Source of the DNA: Leptospira haakeii | GTDB lineage: Bacteria > Spirochaetota > Leptospiria > Leptospirales > Leptospiraceae | Direction: 5' to 3' | Assembly (NCBI RefSeq): GCF_002812045.1 | Contig: NZ_NPEG01000010.1 | Location: 1-64,000 of the forward strand | DNA length: 64,000 bases | Shown here: piece after piece, positions 18,284 to 27,587 of the stretch | How positions within the stretch are numbered: position 1 is the stretch's first letter | How the letters are laid out: the number at the start of each line of letters is the position of its first letter | The notes under the pieces: generated by a model | What the model was told of the DNA's origin: nothing | Seen by the model: only the letters and a program-made list of their open reading frames with translations | Databases searched by the model: none | Made by a program: the position numbers and the translations under genes

Positions 18284-18952
18284 ATGAACGATATGAGGCA
18301 AATGACCTCTTTAGGAAGGGAGATCGAGAATAATTCCTTTGCGATCATAGATGAAGAAGCAGGAAATCATTCTCATCCCCCTGGTGATTGGGAAGTTGTA
18401 AGAAGGATCATCCATGCCACTGCCGATTTCGAATATAGGGATTTAACTAAGATACATTCCAGCGCGATACGAGATGGGATCCAAGCATTAAAAAATGGAT
18501 GCCCTATCATCTGCGATGTTCAGATGATCATTGCCGGATTAAACAATGAACGTTTGGATTCGTATGGATGCAAAACTTATAGTTTTATTAGTGATCCCGA
18601 AGTGATCCAAAGAGCAAAGGAAAATAACTCTACAAGAGCAATAGAGTCCATGCGCAAGGCATCTAGTTTAGGACTTTTGAATGGAGCAGTAATCGCGATT
18701 GGAAATGCGCCCACTGCCCTATTAGAAATAGTAAGACTTGTACAAGAAGAAGGAATTCGTCCTTCTCTTGTGATTGGAGTTCCGGTCGGATTTGTTTCCG
18801 CTGCCGAATCCAAGGAAGCATTATTAGATAACAAATTCCAATCCGAATATTCCATCCCCTATATCCTTACGAGAGGAAGAAAAGGAGGAAGTACAATCGC
18901 TGTTTCTATCATACATGCACTTCTACTTCTTTCAACGGAGAAAAAATTTTGA
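18284..18952 (+). CDS. cbiC: precorrin-8X / cobalt-precorrin-8 methylmutase CbiC (CobH)
   Basis: CbiC moves a methyl group from C11 to C12, giving (cobalt-)hydrogenobyrinate/cobyrinate. The 222-residue protein has the methylmutase signature with RRIIHATADFEY and the catalytic His in it, then IICDVQMIIAG, and a C-terminal TRGRKGGSTIAV. The ATG directly follows the cbiD stop. The 3' end overlaps the TTG start of cbiET by four bases. Confidence 0.93.
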   Translation: MNDMRQMTSLGREIENNSFAIIDEEAGNHSHPPGDWEVVRRIIHATADFEYRDLTKIHSSAIRDGIQALKNGCPIICDVQMIIAGLNNERLDSYGCKTYSFISDPEVIQRAKENNSTRAIESMRKASSLGLLNGAVIAIGNAPTALLEIVRLVQEEGIRPSLVIGVPVGFVSAAESKEALLDNKFQSEYSIPYILTRGRKGGSTIAVSIIHALLLLSTEKKF

Positions 18953-20175
18953 AAGCTGTTACCGTTATAGGAATTGGAGATGATGGCTGCGTAGGGCTTT
19001 CCAGCAAAGCAATGGGCGCAGTTGCAAGAGCAAGAATTCTTGCCGGAGGAGAAAGGCATCTGGACTTCTTCCCTCAATTTGACGGGGAAAGGATCATTAT
19101 CAAAAATGATGTGGTTAAAACCGCGGAGAAGATCGCCGAACTTTCTGCAGAGCATACGATATGTGTACTTGCCTCTGGAGATCCTTTATTTTTCGGGATC
19201 GGCAATCTGATCTTAAATAAAGTAGGAAGGGATCATGTCGAATTTATTCCGGCGCCAAGTTCCGTTCAAAACGCTTTCTCCAAAATTGGAGTTAAATGGG
19301 ATGACGCCTCCTTTCTTTCCCTACACGGAAGACCTATAGAAGGGTTTATCACAAAATTACAAAATGTATCGAAGGTCGCCTGCCTTACAGACGAGATAAA
19401 CTCCCCTGACAAGATCGCTAAGTATTTATTAAATTATTCTGAAATAGATTGGAAAGCATTCGTTTGTGAAAATTTAGGAGGAAAAGAAGAGAAGGTCCGT
19501 GAATTCGAATTAGAAATTTTAGCGGAAACAACCGATATTTCCAGCTTAAATGTATTTATCTTAATTAGAAAAGATCCGACTTGGAAACCTTCCCCAGTGC
19601 TTCCTTTTCTAGGAGAAGATGAATATGCGAAACGTCTTCCTAAAAAAGGACTGATCACTAAAAAAGAAGTCAGAATACTTTCTCTCGCCGCCTTGGAAAT
19701 CCGACCGGATTCCGTAGTTTGGGATATTGGAGCAGGCTCTGGAGCAGTTTCAATAGAAGCAGCCAGGATCGCAAGAGAAGGGAAAATATACGCAATTGAG
19801 ATAGATCAGGAAGGGATAGAGATCTGCAAGCAGAATATCCTCTCTCACAAAGCAGATAATGTTTTTATAATACATGGAAAAGCCCCTCAGGCATTGGTCG
19901 ACCTCCCCTCCCCAGACTGCGTATTCATAGGAGGTTCCAAGGGGAATATGAAAGAAATCATAGAACTTTCTTGGAAAAGATTAAGTGCAGGCGGATGTTT
20001 AGTGGCAAATGCAATTACCTTGGATAATGTTTCTGAAGCTTACAAAACTTTCAGGGATATGGACCTAATCCCGGAAGTAAGCTTAATCAATATTTCCAGA
20101 GGCCAGAAATTGGCTGATTATCTTAGATATGAGGCACTGAATCCTATCCATATTTTTAAAATTAGGAAATCATAA
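18949..20175 (+). CDS. cbiET: fused CbiE-CbiT (CobL-like) precorrin-6B C5,C15-methyltransferase/decarboxylase
   Basis: This bifunctional protein of 408 residues methylates C5 and C15 and removes the C12 acetate carboxyl. Residues 1-200 are a tetrapyrrole methylase (CbiE), with ASGDPLFFGIG and PAPSSVQNAF. Residues about 215-408 are a class I SAM methyltransferase (CbiT), with DIGAGSGAVSIEAA and FIGGSKGNM. The start is TTG, overlapping the cbiC stop. The fusion is common in bacteria and here supplies both activities in one chain. Confidence 0.92.
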   Translation: MKAVTVIGIGDDGCVGLSSKAMGAVARARILAGGERHLDFFPQFDGERIIIKNDVVKTAEKIAELSAEHTICVLASGDPLFFGIGNLILNKVGRDHVEFIPAPSSVQNAFSKIGVKWDDASFLSLHGRPIEGFITKLQNVSKVACLTDEINSPDKIAKYLLNYSEIDWKAFVCENLGGKEEKVREFELEILAETTDISSLNVFILIRKDPTWKPSPVLPFLGEDEYAKRLPKKGLITKKEVRILSLAALEIRPDSVVWDIGAGSGAVSIEAARIAREGKIYAIEIDQEGIEICKQNILSHKADNVFIIHGKAPQALVDLPSPDCVFIGGSKGNMKEIIELSWKRLSAGGCLVANAITLDNVSEAYKTFRDMDLIPEVSLINISRGQKLADYLRYEALNPIHIFKIRKS

Positions 20176-20183
20176 TACATTTT

Positions 20184-20951
20184 ATGAATGTAAAAACCAA
20201 ATACGGAAAACTATACGGAGTCGGAGTTGGCCCTGGGGCAACCGACCTAATCACACTTAGAGCGGTAAATGTCCTTAACTCTGTCCCAGTACTTGCCATT
20301 CCCAAAAGTAGCGAATCACTTCCTTCATTTTCCTGGAGAGTATGTTCCCCTATAGTTCAGGAAAATGAAATACAAGAGAAATTGTTCTTACATTTCCCAA
20401 TGACCAAAGATCCGAATATACTTATCCCGGCTTGGGACAAGGCATTCAAAGAAATTGGCCTTCGGTTAGAAAAGGGTCTGGATGTTGCATTCATTACTCA
20501 AGGAGATCCCTCCGTATATAGCTCTTGGAGCTATCTATTGGATGAGGCCCCAGAAAGATGGCCCGGCATTGAAATAGAAATTGTTCCGGCAGTTTCTTCG
20601 ATTACTGCAATCCCAGCAAGTTTGCTTACACCACTTGCAGATGGAAGAGAAAGATTCTGCGTTCTTCCTGCAACTTACGGCCTAGAAGATCTCGAAAAAC
20701 TTATCCAAGATTTTGATACTATCGTTCTCACAAAAGTAGGACAAGTAGTTCCGGAATTGATCAGAATATTAAAAGAACAGAATATTCTAGAAAATGCAAC
20801 CTATGTTTCTTACGGAACAACTGACCGACAAAGGATCGTGAAAGACATAGAATCCATCAAGAATGAAACTTGCGATTATTTTTCCATGGTAGTCATTTCT
20901 ATCCGAAGACGAAAAGGTGTCCTAAGGGGAATCTCAGATGATTCAGAGTAG
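20184..20951 (+). CDS. cbiL: precorrin-2 / cobalt-factor II C20-methyltransferase CbiL (CobI)
   Basis: This 255-residue tetrapyrrole methylase adds the C20 methyl group. It has the N-terminal GVGVGPGATDLITLRAV motif, FITQGDPSVYSSW in the SAM site, and PAVSSITA. In the early-cobalt route the substrate is cobalt-sirohydrochlorin (cobalt-factor II). It starts eight bases after cbiET and its end overlaps the cbiG start by 14 bases. Confidence 0.92.
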   Translation: MNVKTKYGKLYGVGVGPGATDLITLRAVNVLNSVPVLAIPKSSESLPSFSWRVCSPIVQENEIQEKLFLHFPMTKDPNILIPAWDKAFKEIGLRLEKGLDVAFITQGDPSVYSSWSYLLDEAPERWPGIEIEIVPAVSSITAIPASLLTPLADGRERFCVLPATYGLEDLEKLIQDFDTIVLTKVGQVVPELIRILKEQNILENATYVSYGTTDRQRIVKDIESIKNETCDYFSMVVISIRRRKGVLRGISDDSE

Positions 20952-22092
20952 AAAACCCTACGCAATCTACGTAATCACTAAACATGGTCTGAAAACAGGG
21001 AACGAGTTATTCCGTTCTCTAAAAGGAGCAGATATATTCGTTTCTCCAAAATTCATTTCAGAAGCCCCTAAAGAGTCCAAACTTTTAACTCTTCCTATGG
21101 AACCTACGCTTAGAGAAACTTTTATGGAGTATGATTGCCATATTTTTGTGATCAGTGTGGGTGCAGTAGTTCGGATGATCTCTCCACTTTTAGTCAGTAA
21201 GAAAACCGATCCCGCTGTTCTTTGTATAGATGACCAAGCAAAGTTTACTATCTGTGTTTTATCCGGTCATGTGGGGAGAGGAAATTTTTTTACTCAGAAA
21301 ATTTCCGATCTTTTGGCTAATATTCCGGTAATCACAACTGCTTCCGATGTCTCCGGAACTTTGACTGTAGATATTTTAGGAAGAGAGTTAGGTTGGAGTT
21401 TAGAGGATCAAGATAGGAATGTAACTAGAGCCTGCGCAGCAGTAGTTAATGAAACAAAGGTTTTATTCGTACAGGAAACTGGCGAACCCGATTTTTGGCC
21501 TTTAGAAAAAAACCTACCTAAGGGCGTAGAATATTCCATTAATTTAGAGAATGTAGATCCTAAAGATTATGAGATCCTTTTAATCTCGAGCGATAGGACA
21601 AATATCAAAACAAGAACTCCGGAAATATATTCTAATTCCGTAATCTATCGACCTAAATCCCTGATTTTAGGATTAGGTTGTGATAAAGGAATTCCAAGCG
21701 AAGTAGTAGAGAATGGAATTATAAAAGTATTAAAAGAATATAATTTATCTTTCGAATGTATAAAAGCCATTTCCAGTGTAGATGCCAAAAAAGAAGAGCC
21801 AGCATTTTTGGAAATTTCAAAAAAATATGGATGGGATTTTATAACCTTCCCCGCGGAAAAATTAAACCAAGTGGATGGGATTTCAGAAATCTCCAAAGCA
21901 GCATCCGAATATGTCGGAACTCGATCAGTAAGCGAAGCTTCCGCCCTTCTACTTTCCGGATCATATAAACTACTCGTGACTAAACAGAAATATAAAGAAA
22001 CGGAAGACGGAAAAAATCTAACGGTAGCCGTTTCAAGAATACCGTTCGCCACCAGATCGGAGATCCGTTCCGAAAGTTTGGAGAAAGTATGA
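20938..22092 (+). CDS. cbiG: cobalt-precorrin-5A hydrolase CbiG
   Basis: CbiG opens the delta-lactone of cobalt-precorrin-5A and releases acetaldehyde, a step specific to the anaerobic pathway. The 384-residue protein has the N-terminal domain, a central LSGHVGRGNFFTQKISDLL motif with VITTASDVSG, and a C-terminal domain starting near LILGLGCDKGIPSE and ending with SEASALLLSG and a VAVSR-type segment. It overlaps both neighbours, cbiL by 14 bases and cbiH by four. Confidence 0.92.
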   Translation: MIQSRKPYAIYVITKHGLKTGNELFRSLKGADIFVSPKFISEAPKESKLLTLPMEPTLRETFMEYDCHIFVISVGAVVRMISPLLVSKKTDPAVLCIDDQAKFTICVLSGHVGRGNFFTQKISDLLANIPVITTASDVSGTLTVDILGRELGWSLEDQDRNVTRACAAVVNETKVLFVQETGEPDFWPLEKNLPKGVEYSINLENVDPKDYEILLISSDRTNIKTRTPEIYSNSVIYRPKSLILGLGCDKGIPSEVVENGIIKVLKEYNLSFECIKAISSVDAKKEEPAFLEISKKYGWDFITFPAEKLNQVDGISEISKAASEYVGTRSVSEASALLLSGSYKLLVTKQKYKETEDGKNLTVAVSRIPFATRSEIRSESLEKV

Positions 22093-23552
22093 ACGAAACT
22101 CCAAAAGGAAAATTGAATATTGTAGGGATAGGCCCTGGAAACGATTCACATATTACTCCTGCGGCATTATCCGCCATCAAAGAAGCCGATTCCATAATAG
22201 GATACACGACTTATATCAATCTAGTAAAACATCATCTGAGCGGCAAACAAGTCACTCGAACAGGAATGACGGAAGAGATTACCCGTGCACAAACGGCTGT
22301 GGAGTCAGCAAAGTCCGGACAGACAGTAACATTAATCTCTTCCGGAGACGCAGGCGTTTATGGAATGGCAGGTCTTGTATTTGAAGTTTTAAGAAAGACA
22401 GGTTGGAAAAAAGGAGACTCTCCTGAAATCAAAATGATCCCCGGCATAAGTGCAGATAGTTCTTGTGGCTCCCTTGTAGGAGCTCCAATGGTGCACGATT
22501 CCGCAAGAATTTCACTTTCCGATCTTTTAACTCCTTGGACTGTGATCGAAAATCGTATCGAGTCAGCGGCCAAAGGTGATTTTGTAATCAATCTATACAA
22601 CCCGGCTTCCGGCAGAAGGCAAAGACAGATTGTAGAAGCTGCTCGTATTATCAAAAAATACAGATCCGGAAGCACACCGGTTGCACTCGTCAAAAGCGCA
22701 TATCGTAGGCAAGAAAATATTCAGTTCTCTGATCTGGATCATTTTCTGGAATTCGAGATCGGGATGAACACTACAGTTATTATAGGTTCTTCTCAATCTT
22801 TCGTGTATGAAGGATTTTTTGTAACTCCTAGAGGATACGGAAATAAATATTCTTTGGAAGATGGGTCATTAAAGCCCGGACAAAATAGAGCTGTTTCTTT
22901 GAGAACGGAAAACGATCTGGCAAGTAGAATCCCGAAAGAATCGCCTTCTCCAAATTTAAATATCACAAAAATACAAGGTGCATTCGTTAAAACAAGCACT
23001 ACAATTTTTGAACAAGAGAGAGAAGAATCAATAGAGGTCCAAGATTCTTCCGCAACTACCGCATTAAAAGCATTACAATTCTTAGATACAACTCAGCAAA
23101 AAAAGGAAAGTCGAATCTCCGAATTAATATCTGAAGAAAAAATCCAATACCTAGGACGTATAGGAGGATCTATTCTTTACCAAAATGAAGAAGACTATTA
23201 CCTAATCGGAAAATTAAAAAGGCCGATCGAACTGGAAACATTCGGCTTTTATAATCCCACCGAGCAAGACCAAAAATGGGTAAAACTAAATATTAAAGAT
23301 CGTTCGATTCTTTCTCAAAACCAATTCGATCTTTTGATCTCTTTTCCGTCAGAAGGTTCTCCGAAAGAAATTTATGATCTATTTTCCATTTATCGGAATT
23401 CATCCATCAGCGAAAGACTTTGGAACTATGTATTAGATAATAGCAAAAAGACTCTTTGGCAAAATAAGAAATATGCGGACGCAAGATGGTTGGGACATTC
23501 TCCCAAACAAGTTTGGTCCTCTTTTAGAGAAAATATTTTAAAATGCGATTGA
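22089..23552 (+). CDS. cbiH: precorrin-3B C17-methyltransferase CbiH (CobJ) with 230-residue C-terminal extension
   Basis: Residues 1-250 are a canonical CbiH/CobJ methylase, with IVGIGPGNDSHITPAA, SSGDAGVYGMAG and INLYNPASGRR. This enzyme methylates C17 with ring contraction. Residues about 258-487 form an extension I cannot assign. It has a Ser/Thr/Glu-rich linker to about 330, then a compact region with RIGGSILYQNEEDYYLIGKL. Some CbiH proteins carry a Fe-S C-terminal extension, but this tail has only one Cys (second-last residue), so it cannot bind such a cluster. It overlaps cbiG by four bases. Confidence 0.9.
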   Translation: MNETPKGKLNIVGIGPGNDSHITPAALSAIKEADSIIGYTTYINLVKHHLSGKQVTRTGMTEEITRAQTAVESAKSGQTVTLISSGDAGVYGMAGLVFEVLRKTGWKKGDSPEIKMIPGISADSSCGSLVGAPMVHDSARISLSDLLTPWTVIENRIESAAKGDFVINLYNPASGRRQRQIVEAARIIKKYRSGSTPVALVKSAYRRQENIQFSDLDHFLEFEIGMNTTVIIGSSQSFVYEGFFVTPRGYGNKYSLEDGSLKPGQNRAVSLRTENDLASRIPKESPSPNLNITKIQGAFVKTSTTIFEQEREESIEVQDSSATTALKALQFLDTTQQKKESRISELISEEKIQYLGRIGGSILYQNEEDYYLIGKLKRPIELETFGFYNPTEQDQKWVKLNIKDRSILSQNQFDLLISFPSEGSPKEIYDLFSIYRNSSISERLWNYVLDNSKKTLWQNKKYADARWLGHSPKQVWSSFRENILKCD

Positions 23553-23562
23553 GAGCAATATT

Positions 23563-24357
23563 ATGAAAGTATATATTATCGGCGCCGGTCCAGGAGATCC
23601 TGATCTGATCACTATTAAAGGCGCAAGACTTGTAGAAACCTGCCCCATCGTTCTTTATACCGGCTCTCTTGTGCCTCAAAGAGTGATAGAAAGAGCGGCA
23701 CCAACAGCGACTGTATTAGATTCATCTAAAATGACTTTGGAAGATATTATTTCTATTTTAGAAGAAGCTAAGAAGAAGGATCAAAATGTTGCGAGAGTCC
23801 ATACAGGAGATCCATCTATTTTCGGCTCCACGGCTGAACAGATGAGAAAAATGGATGAATTAGGAATTCCCTACGAGATCGTCCCTGGAGTCTCCTCATT
23901 TACGGCAGCTGCGGCGATGCTTGGTAAGGAGCTTACTCTTCCGGAAGTTTCTCAATCAGTAGTGATTACTAGGGCAGAAGGAAGGACTCCTATGCCGGAA
24001 AAAGAAAAATTAGAAACTTTTGCTTCTACTGGCGCTACCCTAGTATTCTTTTTAAGTGTTTTACATATTCGTAAAATTGTAGAAGAACTTATCCCTTATT
24101 ATGGCGGGAATTGCCCCGTATCGGTTGTGCAGAAGGCCACTTGGCCGGAACAAAAAATAGTGACTGGGACTTTGGAAACTATAGTACATCAGGTGAAGGA
24201 AGAAAAAATCACTGCAACTGCGATCATCTTCGTAGGCAAAGTATTGGACTGCCACGATTTTGCGGATTCCAGACTTTACGCTTCTGACTTCTCGCATAAA
24301 TTCAGAAAAGCAAATAAGAAACAAATCGCTCGGAAAACAAATGAATCCCTCTCCTGA
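23563..24357 (+). CDS. cbiF: precorrin-4 C11-methyltransferase CbiF (CobM)
   Basis: This 264-residue tetrapyrrole methylase adds the C11 methyl group. It has IIGAGPGDPDLITIKGA at the N-terminus, VARVHTGDPSIFG, and EIVPGVSSFTAAAA, all typical of CbiF. It starts ten bases after cbiH. The basic C-terminal tail overlaps the btuR start by 17 bases. Confidence 0.93.
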   Translation: MKVYIIGAGPGDPDLITIKGARLVETCPIVLYTGSLVPQRVIERAAPTATVLDSSKMTLEDIISILEEAKKKDQNVARVHTGDPSIFGSTAEQMRKMDELGIPYEIVPGVSSFTAAAAMLGKELTLPEVSQSVVITRAEGRTPMPEKEKLETFASTGATLVFFLSVLHIRKIVEELIPYYGGNCPVSVVQKATWPEQKIVTGTLETIVHQVKEEKITATAIIFVGKVLDCHDFADSRLYASDFSHKFRKANKKQIARKTNESLS

Positions 24358-24874
24358 AAAAAAAGGACTCATCTTAGTATTTACTGGTCCTGGAAAAGGA
24401 AAAACCACTGCTGCCTTAGGAATTCTATTTAGAGCATTAGGAAGAGGAATGAAATGCGGGGTTGTTCAATTTTTAAAAGGAAAATGGGAAACGGGAGAGA
24501 GAAAATTTGCCAAAACAATTGCAGATCTTGACTTTCATGTAATGGGCCTAGGATTCACCTGGGAAAGTGACGATCTGGACAAAGACAAAAAAGCTGCTAG
24601 ATTAGCCTGGGAAAAATCATGTGAAATGATATTTTCAGAAAATTATAAAATACTCATATTAGATGAAATCACTTATGCATTCCATTATGGATGGCTTACT
24701 CCCGAAGAAGTCTCTGAAGTTTTAGCCAAAAAACCGACAGATCTGCATATTATTCTCACAGGAAGAAACTGCCCTAATCTTTTAACTGACATGGCGGATT
24801 TAGTTACTCAAATAGAGTCCCCGAAACATCCTTATAAAAATGGGATCCCAGCCCAGATCGGGATAGACTATTAA
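24341..24874 (+). CDS. btuR: cob(I)yrinic acid a,c-diamide adenosyltransferase (BtuR/CobA/CobO type)
   Basis: This enzyme transfers the 5'-deoxyadenosyl group from ATP to reduced cobalt. From the ATG at 24341 it is 177 residues. It has the Walker A motif TGPGKGKTTAALG, WETGE, LDEITYAFHYGW and TGRNCP, all classical for the BtuR family. An in-frame upstream ATG at 24260 would add an unrelated basic stretch inside cbiF and is rejected. The Co(II) to Co(I) reductant it needs might be the FNR-type protein of this operon. Confidence 0.92.
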   Translation: MNPSPEKKGLILVFTGPGKGKTTAALGILFRALGRGMKCGVVQFLKGKWETGERKFAKTIADLDFHVMGLGFTWESDDLDKDKKAARLAWEKSCEMIFSENYKILILDEITYAFHYGWLTPEEVSEVLAKKPTDLHIILTGRNCPNLLTDMADLVTQIESPKHPYKNGIPAQIGIDY

Positions 24875-24880
24875 AATAAT

Positions 24881-26260
24881 ATGATACAAGAGATCAAAAT
24901 ACCAAGGATACTGATCTCCGGAACAGGAAGCGGTACCGGGAAAACTACACTAACAATAGCGCTTACAAAGTCCTTACAAGCGAAAGGCCTAAAAGTTTCC
25001 GTATTCAAATGTGGACCTGACTATCTGGATCCCGGTTATCATTCTTTCGTTACTGGCAAAACCTGTCAAAATCTGGATGGGTGGTTGATGGGAAAAGAAT
25101 CAGTACTTTCCAGTTTTGTAAGCGCAAGCCAAGGATCTGACATTGCCATTATAGAAGGAGTGATGGGATTATTCGACGGCCATTCACCCAATTCAGAAGC
25201 TGGATCTACTGCTGAAATTGCTAAATGGTTAGAGGCTCCCACTTTAATATTGATAGATGCATCCGGGATGGCAGCGACTTTTTCAGCGATTGCTTCCGGT
25301 ATCAAAAATTATGATCTTCAAGTTCCCATCCAAGGTTTTATTGCAAATTTTATAGGAAGTAAAAATCACCTTTCCATTATAGAAGCTGCAAGTATTCCTT
25401 TGACTATCTTGGGAGGATTTCCGAAATCTAACGATTACTCCTTTCCGGAAAGACATTTAGGACTTCGCACAGCCGGTCCGGATATTTTGACCGAAGAAAA
25501 ACTTTCTTATTGGCGAAATTTATCTGAAGAGTGGCTGGATCTAAATAAAATTTTAAAAATCGCGAATTCAGCCCCTCCACTTTTAGTTGAAAAACCGATC
25601 GAAGCCCAAGCAAAACAAAAAGATTGTAAGATCGGAGTAGCTTACGATGAAGCATTTCATTTTTATTATGAAGAGAATTTTAAAAAATTAAAAGAAGAAG
25701 GAGCAGAACTCGTTTTCTTCTCTCCACTAAAAGACACTAAACTACCGGAAGTAGATGGATTATACTTTGGAGGAGGATATCCGGAACTATTCGCCGATCC
25801 ACTATCGAAAAATAAGTATCTAATACAAGAGATCAGAAATTTCGCAAATTCAGAAAGGCCTATATATGCGGAATGTGGAGGATTAATGTATTTATCTTCC
25901 GAGATTCAGACCGTAGAAGAGAAAAATTTTCCTATGGTAGGACTGATCCCTGGCAAAGCGGTCATGGGCCCTAAGCTTAAAAGTTTAGGGTATGTAGAGG
26001 TTCATACAGAAAAAAGAACCATTCTGGGTGAAGCCGGTATCCGTTTTAGAGGACATCAATTCAGATACTCTGACCTGATTATAGAAAATGAAGATGAGTC
26101 ATTATTCTCATATCATATCAGAAAACGAAAATCAGAACAAACAATTAGAGAAGGTTATACCGTTTCTAATGTTTTAGCAAGTTATGTGCATGCGCATTGG
26201 GCCTCAAATCCAGAAATACCAAAAAACTTTATAGCTTCTTGTAGGAGATTTAAAGTTTGA
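24881..26260 (+). CDS. cbiA: cobyrinate a,c-diamide synthase CbiA (CobB)
   Basis: CbiA amidates the a and c carboxyls of cobyrinate with glutamine and ATP. The 459-residue protein has an N-terminal ATPase domain with SGTGSGTGKTTLT and IEGVMGLFDG. Its C-terminal glutamine amidotransferase domain has YFGGGYPELFA and the nucleophile Cys in AECGGLMYLS, with SYVHAHW near the end. It starts six bases after btuR and overlaps the TTG start of cbiZ by four bases. Confidence 0.94.
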   Translation: MIQEIKIPRILISGTGSGTGKTTLTIALTKSLQAKGLKVSVFKCGPDYLDPGYHSFVTGKTCQNLDGWLMGKESVLSSFVSASQGSDIAIIEGVMGLFDGHSPNSEAGSTAEIAKWLEAPTLILIDASGMAATFSAIASGIKNYDLQVPIQGFIANFIGSKNHLSIIEAASIPLTILGGFPKSNDYSFPERHLGLRTAGPDILTEEKLSYWRNLSEEWLDLNKILKIANSAPPLLVEKPIEAQAKQKDCKIGVAYDEAFHFYYEENFKKLKEEGAELVFFSPLKDTKLPEVDGLYFGGGYPELFADPLSKNKYLIQEIRNFANSERPIYAECGGLMYLSSEIQTVEEKNFPMVGLIPGKAVMGPKLKSLGYVEVHTEKRTILGEAGIRFRGHQFRYSDLIIENEDESLFSYHIRKRKSEQTIREGYTVSNVLASYVHAHWASNPEIPKNFIASCRRFKV

Positions 26261-26961
26261 ACTTTTTTCAAAACGATCAAATTAGAGTCTCCGAAACTTG
26301 GCTGGAACTCCAACTTTCGAAACCTCATTCTTCTTTGAGCTGGGCAGTCGTAGGAGGTGGATATTTAACCACTAATAAAGTGTACTGGTTAAAAGTTTCC
26401 AATTCGGATTTAAGTCCTGAGGTGCTTCCGGAAGAATTTTATAGAAATCGCTTAGTAGATAAGGGAGAAAAAGAAGAAGTCCTTGGTTTTATGACGAGCG
26501 CTTCTCTTTTAAATTATTCTGTCGTAGAAAAAAGTCTGGATAATTTGCACGTTAGATCCATAGCAACCGTAGGATTAGGAAATGCAGTCCGAGTAGGAAA
26601 TCCTCCAAAACAAAATAAAAAAATAGGAACAATTAACTTACTCGTTCAAACTTCTGAAACAATCACCTTTTCAGCTTGTATAGAAGCAATCTCGATAGCG
26701 TCCGAGGCAAGGACCCTAGCGGTTTTAGAATCGGAGATCTCGGTACAAAATGAAAACAACCTTGCGACAGGTACAGGCACAGACTGTATAGGGATCATCT
26801 CTCCAATTTCGACTAACGGAATAGATTATGTGGGAAAACATACTATTTTAGGACATCTAATCGGAGCCACCTCTTACGAAGCAGTTAAACAAGGCATCCT
26901 TAAATGGACAAAAACCAGAAATCAATCACTTTCGGAATATGAAAGGCGCGTGAATATATGA
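26257..26961 (+). CDS. cbiZ: adenosylcobinamide amidohydrolase CbiZ
   Basis: CbiZ cleaves the aminopropanol arm of adenosylcobinamide to give adenosylcobyrate, a salvage reaction. The 234-residue protein shows the family segments SWAVVGGGYL, GFMTSAS, ATVGLGNAVRVG and ATGTGTDCIGI, the last being the most diagnostic. The start is TTG with GTAGGAG upstream, overlapping the cbiA stop. Its presence inside a full de novo operon suggests the cell also remodels imported incomplete corrinoids. Confidence 0.88.
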   Translation: MNFFQNDQIRVSETWLELQLSKPHSSLSWAVVGGGYLTTNKVYWLKVSNSDLSPEVLPEEFYRNRLVDKGEKEEVLGFMTSASLLNYSVVEKSLDNLHVRSIATVGLGNAVRVGNPPKQNKKIGTINLLVQTSETITFSACIEAISIASEARTLAVLESEISVQNENNLATGTGTDCIGIISPISTNGIDYVGKHTILGHLIGATSYEAVKQGILKWTKTRNQSLSEYERRVNI

Positions 26962-27587
26962 AAAAATCATTATGTTTACTTAGGCATCCAAGCATTCCTT
27001 CGGAATATAGAGGAAAATATTTGGGCAGAAAGGAAGTCTCACTCTCCCAAGAAGGGATCCAAGAAATTGAAAAAATTAAAACAAAAGTCCAAGAGAAATT
27101 TTTGAATGGGAAAATATATTTAAGTCCAACCCTTCAGTGTAAGGAAACTTTTAAAACATTAGAGTTCCCTAAAGAAATCGAGCCTGAACTCAGAGATGAA
27201 TTGCAAGAATTGGACTTTGGGAATTGGGAAGGAAGATCCTTCTCAGAATTAGCTGAAATAAATTTAGAAGGTTTAAAAAAATTCGCTAACTTTTCCTCTT
27301 CCTTCAGATTTCCTAATGGAGAAAGTTTAAATGAATTCCAGAAAAGAACAGAAGTATTCAAAGAACATATCCTTTCCTCACCGGATCGTTACATTTTTAT
27401 TTTAAGTCATGGAGGAATCCTCTCCAGTTTACTTTGTTCTTTTTTAGAACTCCCTTACTCATTCTATACAAAATTCAGGATTTCTCCTTCTACACTCATT
27501 TACTTAGATATATTTCATAATGGCCAAGCAGTCCTAACTGATCTTATTAGAATTCCTGGTGCAAGGAGATCGGAATGGCCCGGATAA
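26958..27587 (+). CDS. histidine phosphatase family protein, CobC-like
   Basis: This 209-residue phosphoglycerate-mutase-like phosphatase probably removes phosphate from alpha-ribazole 5'-phosphate or adenosylcobalamin 5'-phosphate, as CobC does. The catalytic loop is LLRHPSI, with Pro in place of the usual Gly after RH. Other active-site pieces are SPTLQCKET, ELDFGNWEG and LSHGGILSSL. It overlaps cbiZ by four bases and cobU by 13. The exact substrate is inferred from the operon. Confidence 0.8.
   Translation: MKKSLCLLRHPSIPSEYRGKYLGRKEVSLSQEGIQEIEKIKTKVQEKFLNGKIYLSPTLQCKETFKTLEFPKEIEPELRDELQELDFGNWEGRSFSELAEINLEGLKKFANFSSSFRFPNGESLNEFQKRTEVFKEHILSSPDRYIFILSHGGILSSLLCSFLELPYSFYTKFRISPSTLIYLDIFHNGQAVLTDLIRIPGARRSEWPG

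Noticed and set aside
24260..24340. Longer BtuR start at 24260
   Set aside because: It would add a basic stretch inside cbiF not found in the family; the ATG at 24341 gives the usual length before the Walker A motif.
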